From positions 1-50,007 of the forward strand of contig RBZT01000181.1 in assembly GCA_003693705.1 (NCBI GenBank): a stretch of DNA of 50,007 nt. Reading direction: 5' to 3'. The position numbers were made by a program, and so were the translations under genes. The stretch comes from Polymyxa betae (lineage: Eukaryota; Endomyxa; Phytomyxea; Plasmodiophorida; Plasmodiophoridae). Shown here piece by piece: positions 20,236 through 32,100 of the stretch (positions are counted from its first letter, which is position 1; each line of letters starts with the position of its first letter). The notes beneath the pieces are model-generated. The model was not told where the DNA came from. It ran no database searches and was given only the letters and a program-made list of their open reading frames with translations.

Positions 20236-23203
20236 GGCGGTGCTATTGGAACCCCGGAACTTGGCAGTTTGCAACAGGGCGAGGAATTCGAAACCTGTTT
20301 GCTCCGATGCTCAATGCTGGTGTTGGATAGTAGGTTGGTCCAGTAGGACAGCTGATTTCATCCGGTCTTTATCATTATGGTCTAAAGAGTCAAGACGATG
20401 CTCTCCTCCGATATTGACTTCCACTCGGTTATCACTTGTCTAAGGTTAAGCACTCCGAATCTGGCTGCCGATGTAAAACTCCGCATTGATCAGCAACGAT
20501 TTCATCAATGCGACAGTGGAAACCAGAATCGAATTTTTTCCGCAACTATCGGCAATGAAGCAGAAAAATTCCTTCTCTTGACCCATTTGTCAAGATAACG
20601 CCGAATGTTTTTTTGATTTGCAGAACAGAGAGCGTGTAGGAAAGATACCAAGATAGAGCGGGTTTTCATGATACCAAGTTTATTTATGAACCGCATCCGC
20701 ATTTAGTTGATCTATCCGGGTTTTAAGGTCTTGTATGAATTCCATCGGAGAAAACCACGTTTTGTCCTGAATGTACTTTGTGATTATACGCATGAAGAGG
20801 GGCGATTGGGACAGCAAATCCAGAATTTTGTAATTATCTTCGCTCCTGAGAGAGAAAACGAGATGGCCGAAATCCTCCGGATACCGGCGGGCCCGATGCC
20901 AGAACATCGGCGTCCGAATCAGGGCCTGCATATGGTCCGAACCGAACCCCGCCACGGACTGATCGTCGAGCTGGCTGAAATCCAGAAGCGCCGCGGGGTT
21001 GCGCACGTACAGGAGCGGAAACAGGCGCGGCACGGAGTCCGGGCCCACATGGATATACTGCAGATAGCCGTACAGATGGAAACGGATTCCGTACCGGAGC
21101 AGAGCCAGTACGACCGCGGGGTCGTTCAGTTGAAGATCCTGAGTCCGTGACTGTTTCAGAAGCTCGTCGGCGACGACGAAATTATGCGGGTAGACGCGGT
21201 CGAAGGGAGACGGATACCGCCGGCGGACTTTCTGGACGACGAAGTCCGGGAGTCGGCCAGTCCGGGCGAAGAGCGGCGTCTGGACCAGTTCGCGAACGAT
21301 GGCGATCACAGGTTCCGGAATGCCGTCCGGACCCCGAGTCGGGTCGGAATCCGGAAGGCGTAACGTGAGCAGGACCGGGTACTTGACGGCACACGCCACG
21401 GCATTCGATAGACAGCCGGGCAGGAAGTCCAACACCTGTCTCTTCAAATCCCAAGTTAACGTCCCATCAAGGAGCAGGCGGTCGTACAGGCTCACGACGG
21501 AGGCCGGTCCGAGTTCATAGAGCAGCGTTCAAAAATCCTGCTGGCGAACGCGAACTTGTTCGATCATGGTTCGAATGAACCGTGGGAACTCCGAGTCCGG
21601 AATGGGCCAGTACACGAGCTTGTGCAGAAAGGCGGCGATCAGGTCGAGGGCGCCGTGCATGGCCCGGCTCGTCTGCAAGAGACTTTGTAAGGAGAGGTCA
21701 TCGTCGATGATGTAGCTGATCGTCTTCAGGAGCAGAGGCCGTGGCAGCGCCGTCAACAGATCATCACATCTGGTCATGAATGGATCTTGTAACAAGACAC
21801 CACCTAATTGTACACACTATGAAAGAGAGGTCAAAAGATAGGTCGGCGCAACCCGCGCAGAAAATTGTGCGCGACTGGGCCCAGCTTTCTGCAAGGACGG
21901 ATGGCGACGTGTTGGAATGTGACTCGACATTGCCAGAAGTTCCACGGAGTCGGAGCGCGTGAAGTGCGCACTGGTCGTACTGGCCCCGGTGCGTTCTTGG
22001 GAATGTTTCGGATAGTATTTTGTCAAAGTCTATTTATGATAAACAGCTCAGTTGTGTTTCGGTCATCACATTGTAGCATTGGTAGGCTTTCCAGGTAACG
22101 ATGGCGAAGAGTGGGACGAAGACACCAGCTCTAGAACAGCGACTCCACGACGAGATGAGAGAGACACCGGGCCTCACCCCTTTCAAAAAGGCGAAGCGAT
22201 GCAGTACTTTGCTGTGATGGAATCACCTCTACTCCGGGCAACAATCCGTGGCTGGCTCATGTTAGGGTTGCAATATCATGATTGTTAGGCATCCGTTCAA
22301 TTTCTGCGTCGTTCGGATTGCACACAAATTTCCCTAAACTTCCCAAAATACTATTAATAAAGTCCCAAAGGAATATATTTTTGAGTGAGAAAACAATTCG
22401 ACCAACATTTTTCGAGTCTCAGAACTCTGTACGCGATTGTTATGAGCTTTGAGGTCTTCCGAACTCGGTTCTATTTTCTTACTCTTCGTTACCGACTATC
22501 AGACATTGTCAATCTATCTGAGAGAGTTACGTTACAGAAATTCACCGAGTCTCTCGCTGTAGGTAGTATACAACAGATCATGAGAGCGCTCTCGGCATGG
22601 CTATCTGCGGGTACTGGACCAGACAGGCCTCGCTGATCTCCTGCTTACGCCGAACTGTTTTTCGATTGCGTGAATTCCTGCTTGGTCATCATGATTAGAT
22701 GCAAAACTTCGGAAGGGCAGAGTTGCTTCGTTAAATCTGAAATTCAGTGTTGATATTTGTAGAGATTCCAGAATGGAACGAATATCATCGAGAAAACACC
22801 CTACGTAATGTTGAATATCAGAATTTTTACAGCACTCAAAAAACATCTTACGCGTATTTGAAAAGATTCCTCAGAAAGCATTTGAGAAATTGAAGAAAGT
22901 GAAAGCTGATTAAAGATTTCGTCCGAGAACGACAAGTGAGGATTTCAGCACGGGATACGTTATTGTGATATCAATGATAACAGCAACTGCACTATATACA
23001 GCAGAGTACTGCCCTTCACTGGGAACGCGGCGGGCCTGAAAAATTGTCGCCAGTGGTCCAAAATGAATCAATCCTGAATGCAGCCAAAAAACAGCTTCAA
23101 AGATTTCGGTGATCGCGCACTGTGTTTCACTTTAGTGACACCTTTCCGCTTTAACGACTCGCGATAACATTCATCCCAGTTTGGTGCTGTTCTGTCAATT
23201 GGG
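20222..23203. repeat. Segmental tandem duplication, unit 2
   Basis: Partner of 17105-19845. It differs by about 240 bp of extra sequence around 21.95-22.2 kb, between the gene's upstream side and the CTCATGTTAGGGTTG landmark at 22256. Promoter-side sequence before the gene start is well conserved between units. Confidence 0.78.
20680..21777 (-). pseudogene. F-box-like helical protein, copy 2, in-frame TGA
   Basis: Paralogue of the gene at 17598-18645. From the ATG at 21777 the frame is open except for one TGA at 21529-21531, where copy 1 has CGA (Arg): a single C-to-T change. After the stop the same frame stays open for more than 280 codons and remains similar to copy 1 (for example LLKQSRTQDLQL, then a YGIRFHLYGYLQYIHV block). 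It ends with a 25-residue tail absent from copy 1. Either the gene is recently dead, the TGA is read through, or the base is a sequencing error. Confidence 0.7.
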
Positions 23204-23223
23204 AAGCACCGTCGAGGACCAGC

Positions 23224-23667
23224 ATGACCGACCGAAACTCTGCCAATACCCTTCGGGGAATCGCTCGGCCGTCTCTCGGCCGAGGCCAAAATCATGAACT
23301 CAGGTCGGAGGCGAGAGAGAGAGAGAGAGAGAGAGACAGCGGTCGTCCTGGCCCATATCCACAGACGCTCGACGATGACGGCGACCGTACTGGCCCCGCC
23401 GGAGCATCCGCTCCAGACAACGAGCGCGACTCCGCCCGGACTAGAGCAGCGGCGGTGGCAGCCGAACAGACCGGTGGGTGGGCTGCTCCCGCGATCCAGT
23501 ACGACCCTGATCGGATGTGTTTCACACAGGCTGGGATCGGTTCGGTGTTGATTGGGACGGTGATTAATACGATCGGGGCGTTGGCGATCTGGTCCGGGGC
23601 GCATCGATTCGATCTGCAGCCGGATTATGGCCTGGTTTGGATCATGTTTGTGCCGAGATCGTATTAG
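23224..23667 (+). CDS. Hypothetical small protein with C-terminal hydrophobic segment (uncertain)
   Basis: A 147-codon ATG frame in a GC-rich island. The N-terminal two thirds is Arg/Asp/Ala-rich and includes RERERER from a (GA)n tract. Residues about 103-123 form a hydrophobic span (IGSVLIGTVINTIGALAIW). Overlapping minus-strand frames are equally long but lower in complexity. No homology is recognised, and the frame may be chance. Confidence 0.25.
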   Translation: MTDRNSANTLRGIARPSLGRGQNHELRSEARERERERDSGRPGPYPQTLDDDGDRTGPAGASAPDNERDSARTRAAAVAAEQTGGWAAPAIQYDPDRMCFTQAGIGSVLIGTVINTIGALAIWSGAHRFDLQPDYGLVWIMFVPRSY

Positions 23668-24459
23668 CGCTGTCCGTCATATATTGATGATGGATAGAAT
23701 CGGGTCGTTACTGTGTGTATTCGGGTTGGGAACCTGGATCTACGTTCTCTATAGGGGCATCGATGCAGATTGCGTGATGCAGATTTGAGTGAATTCATCG
23801 ACGAAATTTCTCTATGCTGAATGTCAGCAAAAGTCGGAAGGCAAATACTCATCTGATAGAGCGTCTTAGTGACATCTAGAATCTGTTAATGGCATTTCTG
23901 TAGAAGGCTCCCAATTAGTTCAGAGTTGATGAATTATATTAACTCTCAGAATTGCTATAAAATTCAATCCAGAAATCTGACTAGATTAGTTCGAGCTGCT
24001 ACAGTATTTTTGGTAGAATGTGGCAAAATAAATCGTATGGTTTCGTAGCGCTATATATTTTACCTAAAGCTTTGTCCGATGCCCCCCGAATGCATTTTCG
24101 GATGCATGTTGTCGTCTAAGCCGAAGATTATCCACAGGCTGAAGCCAAACTTTCTTTGGTTCTGAGATTTCTGGGCTCGATAGCGGACTTTCAAAATCAA
24201 CAGATTTCTATGTTCTACAATTCAGCAGCCCGAAATGCAGCAAGTCTAGATAAGTAGCATAACACTACCAACAGATGAATGCAGTAAAGTACCAGATAAG
24301 TAACATTACGCTATCTGAAGAAGAGAGCAGTAAAGCATCAAGATATGTAACATTACACAACCTGCAGATGATTGCAGTAACAGATATGAAACATAGCAGT
24401 ACCAGCAGATGCATGCAGTAAAGTATCAATTTATACAAATTTCAAATTCAGAGATGATT
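23668..24459. other. Spacer, no supported gene
   Basis: AT-rich. Around 24240-24420 there are four imperfect copies of a 35-45 bp unit containing GCAGTAAAGTA and AACATTAC/AACATTACG; no frame runs through it. Confidence 0.45.
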
Positions 24460-27400
24460 TCAGGGTTGGAGACGCTTCATCATGTCCGTCATTATATACG
24501 CTTGATACACGGACTGAATATTGTCCGGAAAGTACGACACGATCGGACTTCGGCATAACGGGCAATCGAGCTTATCCGTGGATTTCATGAGCTCGTCTAA
24601 GCAGCCATAGCAGATTCGATGTTCGCCGTGCAGGACGGCCACATCCGCCTATGAACACAGATCAGAGTCAGCCCAACCCCTAAACCCTAAGCAATGAAAA
24701 AAAGCGAAAAATTCGAATGAACGCTCAGCTGAAAAACTCCGTACCATGCGCGGATCCAATTTCTCAAATGTTTCTAAGCAGATCATACAGTCATCCTAAA
24801 ATTGAAAGTCAGTCTCATGTTACACGTTTTGATATGTTACGTTACCTCGAAGTCGACACCACGCTGGATGGTCGCAGGTTCAAACACGCTCGCTTCCGCA
24901 TCGTTATGGCGGCGAATGTAAGCGGCGAAGATCAAGTCCGCCACGGATCTGGGCAGACGGCGCCGTGTGTATTCGAGCGCGTCACGTTCCATGCTGGTCA
25001 GTGCGCAGTCCGTGGCGCTGCTGAACTGTGCCAAATCGATTCCGTTCTCCATGCAGTACTGCGCAACTTCTAACAGCACCGTACGGCCTCCGTCGAGGCC
25101 GCCCAGCTCCACGACACGTTCCACGTAGAACAGGAGATTATCCGCAGAGTGAATAAAAAACGGAGTAAGACCGCGGAGTTCAGCGGCCTCCGCGGATTTC
25201 AGCATGACTACACGACAATGGTCGCGGAGTTTGTTTAAGTGGCGGCGCATTAAATCACGCGGAGATTCTCGAGAGAAGGCTTTCGACCAGGTCAGCCAAC
25301 CCCGGGATTCGGAGTTGACGGGCTCCGGACTTGTCTGAGCCAGATCATTTTCAGCCCTACGAAAAATTAGACCGAAAGCCGTGCGGACTCCGTGACCGTA
25401 CCAGGGCAGGAAATTGCCGAATCGGAGTTTGAAGAATTCGAAATTGTCTTCGGACAAATAGACTCTCTGCAGCGGGTCCGATATACGTTTCATGAGGTAG
25501 GCGAGGACCTGGTTTGAAACGTTACAGTACAGGAAGTCGTGATTCGTAACGTATCCGCGTTCCGACGATAGCGAGTGGAACAAGTTCCAGAGCTTGGAGG
25601 AGTCCGCGATCTCGTCCAGGACGGTGTCGACGGAGATTTCGTCGTTCGCAATCTTCAGCCAGAATGCGCTCAGCAGCAAATATTTCCCCTCTCTGTTACA
25701 CTGGGTCAGCAGCTACCAGCAGTAACGAAAGATCACATTGTGATCAACAATTGGTAACATGAAACAGGACGAAAATTACAGAAGTGTGGAAGAACTGACT
25801 GAAACGTGATGTGTAACGTAAGAGCGCAAAGTATTGAAAGTATCAAAATGGCAAATGTGAAATATGGCATTCAAAAATCCGGCCGTTGGAGACATTTGGT
25901 AACGCAAATACGTAACGTGATAAAGGAAGAAATCGTCGAACTAACAGATGATGCGGACATCGTCCACTGGAGAGATAGAGAGCCTGATCGACAAAATCCA
26001 TGCCTAATACAAGGTCCTTGGCGTGCTTCATGTCCACTGCTGCTACAACGGTCAAGAGCGGAACGGAATCGGGGATAGGTTAACGTTACCGAAGTCCGCA
26101 ATCTCCGTCAAGTAACACCGCAGTGCCAGATTCGCAACCGGACGCGGCAGATGACTGTACGCAGTGCGGCGTTCCCGCGGGCTCAGGTTACGTATCACCA
26201 TGTCGACGATTTCGACGGAGTCCGTGACGGGCTTCGATTTGATGGCCCAATTCGCCAACAGAGCGGACATCTGCGGTAGCCGATGTAGATCTACGGAGTC
26301 CGCGAGACGTTTGTCCTCTTCAGAAAACGACGCCAAAAACAGGCCTTCGAATATAGGATGCGTCAACATGCGCTCCAAATCCGTGGGGGAATGGGAGGTA
26401 AACAGCTCCGCGGACCAACGACGGACTTTGTCCAAGTCCGTACAGACCACATCCATAAACAGCGGATGGCTGCCCAGCGTCGCAAAAAGCCCACGGCGTT
26501 GTTCCATCTCCATAGTGGGCGCTGATTCCAAGGCCAGATCGAGAGCCAGCGCGAACAGGTTGCGGGCCAGTATGTCGCCGATGAACGGGGCCGCGTTGAT
26601 GGCTTTGAGCAAGCTGCGGATTGCGGAGTTCGCATCGCCGAAATCGACCGAGATGGGTTCAGTGTGAGAATCGGGTTGGCGCGCGGCCTCCTCTTGTAGC
26701 AGCCGTTCAATGTGCCAGTAGTGGTAACGTAAACCGGCGAGGCCGAGCCGCGTCAGCGGGTGATTGTTGCAGAGACGGAGAAAGGTGCGCATGTCAGGAA
26801 TGTGCAGTCGAGAGAGTGCGTGGCAATGAACTGAGTAGAGGAGGTCGCGCTCCCAGTCACCATCCGCACTCCGAATCCTACAGTAATGTTACGGCGGTCC
26901 AATGGACGATTTCTAGGTTAGTGGTACCTCCAATTGGGAAGTCCAGAACTGTCAGGCAAAGGCTGCTCCCCAGATGGGTACGTGTCGCTTAACGTTTCAT
27001 GGAACTTGCGCAGCAAATCGATCAGTTCGGAGTCCGGGATCTGGGCCAGTATGTGTGCAACGTTAAGATACGCGAATATGTCCGGATAATTGTCGACAAC
27101 GACCTGACAGGACAGAGTCAGATCGTGACCCATGTAACGTAAAATTTGTTCCGCCACTGGAACTCGATCCGAATTGTGAACGAAGATTTTCTCGATTAGT
27201 AGCGCACGGACATATTCGTCGGTTTGTGATCTGCGGTGTTCGGCAAGTCGGCCGCGGACTTGCTCGGACAGGTTCACGAAGTTGAACGTTGTCAGGAACA
27301 GACGGACCCATTCGGACGGCGACACGCGCCCCGACAGACTCCGTTGTAACGTAACCAGCCGATCCGGACTCAGATACGACATCGTCCGATGATACAGGCT

Positions 27401-28201
27401 GTACATCCGCGGAGTCTGCGGATGCGTCATGATCACTGCGGAGATCATGTCCAGGTGGCTGCGGCTCAGCAACCGCGCGACCACGGATTCCGCCAACGCC
27501 GTCACGGACGGCGCTCTATTCATCCACTGCAGCAACTTATCGAAGGCCGCGGCCGATTTCTCCTGCGGTAACGCCAGCTCCGGGTACCGTTCCAGTAACG
27601 TAACCAACACCGACTGTGCGTCGGCGGATTCGGTCCAGTACGCCCCCGTGACGAGATCGTTCACGATCGGCGGATATTGCTGCCAGTTTTTGCTCTTCCA
27701 TCCGGACGCCATTCCCAGCAGGACGACGCCAATGACGGCGACTTCGTCGGGCGTACTGGCCCGCTGGGTCCATGTCCGGAGCCACTGAAGCCACGGCGTT
27801 TGACGTGGATAGCGTTGGCCGCAGTTGAATGGGGACCGGTCGTTCCGCGGCCGCATTCTCTTGAACAGCTGCGGCTTGAAATAGTCCGTGAGCGGTTTAT
27901 GATCGATCGCCATCCGCTCCAGTTCGTAATGCTCGAGCAGGCGGAAGATCGGCGACAGGTCCGCGTCGGTCATCGAGTCGCGTTTGAAGAATCTGACAGC
28001 AGAACGCGAATCAGTAACGTGAACCCCGGTAACGAAAGTGGGGGGACCCTACCCGGACTGTATCATGGAGCTGAGCTGATTCAGATCTCGCGAGACGTCG
28101 CGGTCTGGGGCCGGATGGGCAGAGGCCGCGCCCTCCCCGTGTCCGATCACGTTCAGGATCAGTACGACGACGATCGTTAAGCACCAGCATGCCGTGGACA
28201 T
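24460..28201 (-). CDS. Signal-peptide protein with C-terminal RING finger, 7 exons
   Basis: Minus-strand exons: 28201-28053, 27992-26928, 26877-26090, 26039-25946, 25692-24846, 24795-24745, 24648-24460; every junction keeps phase, giving 1060 residues. Residues 1-28 look like a signal peptide or signal anchor (hydrophobic LTIVVVLILNVIG). About 950 mostly helical residues follow, with no family I know. The end is a RING-type zinc finger: C984-x2-C987, H1005 and H1008, C1011-x2-C1014, C1027-x2-C1030 (CPLC), so a ubiquitin E3 ligase role is likely; the third ligand is His rather than Cys. A signal peptide with a RING implies either membrane anchoring with a cytosolic RING or secretion. The gene at 41044-44475 has the same architecture and the same two intron positions around the RING. 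Introns contain GTAACG motifs. Confidence 0.8.
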
Positions 28202-28824
28202 GATCAGGGATTGGATATTAATTTGATGATAGAATAATGAAGTGGCGGAACCACCGGAAGTTCCGGAATCACGGACTCTCCGGACCCTGTGATTCCACGC
28301 CGATTAATCCGTCATATCAGAAATTTGTGAAGATTCGTTATTCGTTCGGTGAAGTTTCTGGCCTTGTTCTCGCCATTATTACGACTGCAGAGTAACGTTT
28401 CCATCATGTGTGACACGTTTCATTTTGTTGCTGTAGAAAGGCTATCGTAGGCCCGCAGAATTTTGGAAACATGGGCTGGATCGAGGGCGGTGAACATTTC
28501 ATCATGAGTCACGCCGAATTCTGTCATGAAACGATTCCGGAACCAAAAAGATTCCGCGACAAATCGAATGCGACCTACCAGTTCCGAGCGCTCCGAAACA
28601 AGCTCTCATTCATACAGATTGACTCGAACAAATTGAGAAACACCTTCCATTAAAAAAAACAACACGTTTTCCATCTTTTGAAAAAATCTTAACAAGTTTT
28701 TGAATCTTTTGAAAGGAACAACAGGTTTTCCATCCTTTGAGAAAGAACAACAAGTTTTGTGGCATTTTTTGCATCAAATCGATGAAATGTCTATTGCTAC
28801 AAACGTGATAAACTCCCTCCCTTA
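28202..28824. other. Spacer, no supported gene
   Basis: Holds the upstream side of the RING gene (minus, right end) and the 3' side of the membrane protein gene. A poly-A-like tract and repeats of AACAAC-AGTTTT occur at 28650-28755. The only ATG frame (28471-28653) has no recognisable content. Confidence 0.4.
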
Positions 28825-31800
28825 TTATACATTGAACTGAATCGGGGCCTTATTCTGTCCGCCGACCTCTTGTTGAAATCTCAGCAGAGCCTGGCGATGT
28901 TCCGCTTGCAGACGACGTCGGTACCAGAATACAGCCGCCACCAAGATGGTCACCACAGCAACAGCGATGGCGGCCGTCACGGCCACGATTTCTTCAATCT
29001 GCCACGAGGTATCCAGCATCGATTGACGGAACCCGACTGTGTTGGAGACGGCTACGCTCAGGTCCCCGGTACGACACGCGTCGAACAGGCACATCTGCAG
29101 CGAAGAGCTGCGTTGCGCCAGCTCATCCATCGTCATACCAGATGGATTCAGTAATGACATTTCGCAGCTGCCTGAGTAACAGAAACGTCAACGTTTTTTT
29201 GTAATTTCAAACGGTTTACTAACAATCTGAAAAAATATTAAAGCGGTAAAAAACTAAAAACTTCAACGTTTTTTTGAAATTTTCAAACAGTTTAAAACCT
29301 GAAACAAAAATATCAAAAAGTTTTAGAATAACTTCAACGTTCTTTCGGTCGTTTTCAAACAGTTTACGAACCTGAAAAGTATATCTAAAAGTTGTAAAAA
29401 AATATGTTAGGGTTTGCGTTTATCTTTTTGTAATTTTCAATAAGTTTACAAAAATCCTTAAAAAATAGGTATCTGAAATATTGTGAAAAATTCACTGTAT
29501 AAAAATTGAAAACTTTACCGAGTGCGTCGAAAAACATGTCGATCGTATCGCAAGAGACAACGGGTTGGGGCGGGACGTCGTCCTCATCGGCGTCGGCCAA
29601 GGCCTGAAACCCGCTCCACGTCTCGGAGTCCGGATCGCCGACCCGAGCGCCACCCGGTGCGAAATACATACAGGTCTGGTTGGTGACCAGGTTCTGGGCC
29701 AGCATGGCCAGCAGGTCGTCATCGGCCTGCGCCAGTTGCTCTCCGCACATCGTCGTGCGGACCAGCGAGGGCCAGGACGGCAGCGTGTAGAATTCGCTCC
29801 AGTCCAGTTGGCGGCATCGGCGGTAATAGGTCGGCCGACGGCGTCCGCGGTCCGAATATTGGTTCCCGGCACGGTGCCCGTATTTGGTGCGGCCTTCCGG
29901 GTCGATATGCCCGCACAGACCCCAAGTCCGTCCATAGAGAGGCGACAACCCCGTCGAGTACTCGCCGACTGCTTGGCCACGGTCTTCGGCGCAGCTCGAA
30001 TCGATCGTGACCCGGAACGCGAACCACCCGTATTCCAGTACGGCCCCGGAGCACCCGAACTCTTTGTCCTGACACACGTTAAGTTACCGACTTGATGTAA
30101 CGAATATGTCACACAAAAATCAGCGGAAATGTAAAAACCAGAAATCTGGCCACAGAATGGGAAAAAAGTGAAAAAATGACGCAACAATTTACAAAATGAA
30201 CAAAAGAATCACAAAAACCTTTCAATTCTGGCAGAAAATGTCGCAACTTTTTGAAGAATATAACAAAAAGTTTGCTGCACGATACCATGGTAATTCGGAC
30301 ACCAGAGGTCGCTTTCCGCAGCCAGACGGGTCTCGTCGGGCTGCCGATGTTCACGTCCGCCGTCATGGACATCGATAGGGTCACGGATTTCTGCGTGGCC
30401 CAGTCCCATCGCCAGACTGTACAGCCGGCACCGCCGCACTTGATATCGTACACGAACACGTGGTCGGGCAGGACCGTAGCTCCGTAGTCCGCGCCACCGT
30501 TGCCCGTACACGCATAAGTAGCATCGCAGTGGTCCAGTCGATCGGCGTACTGGACCACGACGGGGTCAGTGGCCGGCCCGATGGTAACGAGGGAGTTTAC
30601 GTTACCGCATCGCTGAATACGATCAGTTTGGATTCGAAATCGCAGGAGACCGCAGACGGCTGCATGTACGAGACCGGGTCAGCACGACCATTGCAGGTGT
30701 AGGAGCGGCGGTCGCTGCGCCGGGTCGGGTCGCATTCTTTCTGGAGCGAGATGGCCGCGAACCGACGGTTGGCCACGGTGAGATGGTATCCGGCGCCCAT
30801 ATGATGATAATTGCAGCCTTCGAACGTGCTGATATGAGGATCACCGGCCTACAGCGCAGTCAGAGAAAACCTAACCCTAATACAGCTTGCCCGCAGCCAG
30901 ATGAAACATCATTGAAACAAATCAAGGGCAGAATGCACTAAAGCAAACCCACTAAAATTTTCTTCTTGCAAGCATAGCCAGCAAAATAAAAAATCCGAAA
31001 ACCAACGACAGATTTTTTAACCACGGAAACGGGTTCCAATCGAAAGGATCAAAAATGTAACATAAACGTGACGGTACCATGTTACAGGTATGAATGAGAT
31101 CCTTTTTCGTACAGTAATGATATCCGATGGGGCCAGATGCGTTCTGCTGAGTATCGTAGCATTGGGATCCGTATGGCAGCAATGGCGGGCATTTTGGTCC
31201 TGAAGGAGCTGGCGTCGGACTGGCTGTGGTGGGTGGTAACGCCCGCACAATCACCTAAACCAACCAGTAACGTTAACTCTGATGAAGCTCGATGAAGAAA
31301 ACGGCATTTGTTGCGTTTCGCCAAACGTCAGTAAGCAGGTCGACCGAAATTTGTAACAGAATATGATGAAATGTAACATAGTATGAAGGGAAGAAATAGC
31401 GAGAAGACCGTACCGGAGTTGGAGCTGGAGTCGGAGCGGGTGGAGGTGCAGGAGTGAATTTGGGGCCTTGGGGCGGTGTTGGGGCTGGGAGTGTCGAAGT
31501 CGGTGCTGGAGTTGGTGCATAGCGCTGAGGAACGGGTGCTGTTGTGATTGGGGCCGGGGTGGGGCCTTGGGGCGGTGTTGGGGCTGGGGGCGGAACCCTG
31601 GTTGGAGTCGGTGCTGGAGTTGGCGCATAGCGCTGAGGAACGGGAGCGGGAGTTGGTGTTGAGGTGGTTGGGGCCGGGGTGGGGTCTTGGGGTGGCTCTG
31701 GGGTGAACGGTGTTGCCGGAGGTTGTCCATAACGCTCAGGGGCTGGAGTCGGCGTATCAAGTATAGCTGTAGTTGTTGGGGCTGTCGATGGTGTCGGAGA

Positions 31801-31860
31801 TTGTCCGTAACGCGATAGTACCAGTGGTAACATTGTCACATAGAGTACCAGCGGCTTCAT
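28825..31860 (-). CDS. Type I membrane protein: Pro/Thr stalk, von Willebrand D-like domain, 6 exons
   Basis: Minus-strand exons: 31860-31414, 31254-31078, 30848-30606, 30549-30286, 30068-29519, 29171-28825; phases join to 675 residues. Order: signal peptide (MKPLVLYVTMLPLVLS); Pro/Thr-rich stalk to about 165 with ERYGQ and QRYAPTPAP units, probably O-glycosylated; a short Cys segment; a VWD-like domain opening GDPHISTFEG (about 210) and containing GLCG; Cys-rich part; transmembrane span about 622-643 followed by basic YRRRLQ and a 30-residue tail. Likely at the cell surface. The third intron is only 56 bp and has a GTAACG donor. It is divergent from a second VWD-like gene at 32101, so the two are probably co-regulated paralogues. 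Confidence 0.78.
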
Positions 31861-32100
31861 ATCAGATAAATTTGTGTTAAACTGCAGCAGACGAGATCGT
31901 GACGACGTTTAATAACAACGGACACGTGTGTAACACTATGCTCCCATATCTAGGCAGGGTGAAACAAAATATCTTCCTGGGTAGTAACGTTGTTTGACAC
32001 GTTACGAATATCTTACGATACACGTGCCTTATCTGATTCGCGAATCTCTCAGCAGTAGCATTATACGACGCCCGACGTAAAGCGCAACGGAGCTCATACG
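31861..32100. promoter_or_regulatory. Divergent promoter between the two VWD-like genes
   Basis: Only 240 bp separates the start codons of two oppositely transcribed genes with related products, so both promoters must lie here. CGTTAC/GTAACG motifs occur at 31985 and 32000. No TATA box is evident. Confidence 0.5.

Noticed and set aside
29565-30095. 176-codon plus-strand frame
   Set aside because: Antisense to exon 5 of the VWD-like gene; no domain, and the minus-strand exon joins its neighbours in phase.
31468-31662. Trp/Cys/Gly-rich plus-strand frame
   Set aside because: Mirror of the Pro/Thr-rich stalk exon; low-complexity shadow.
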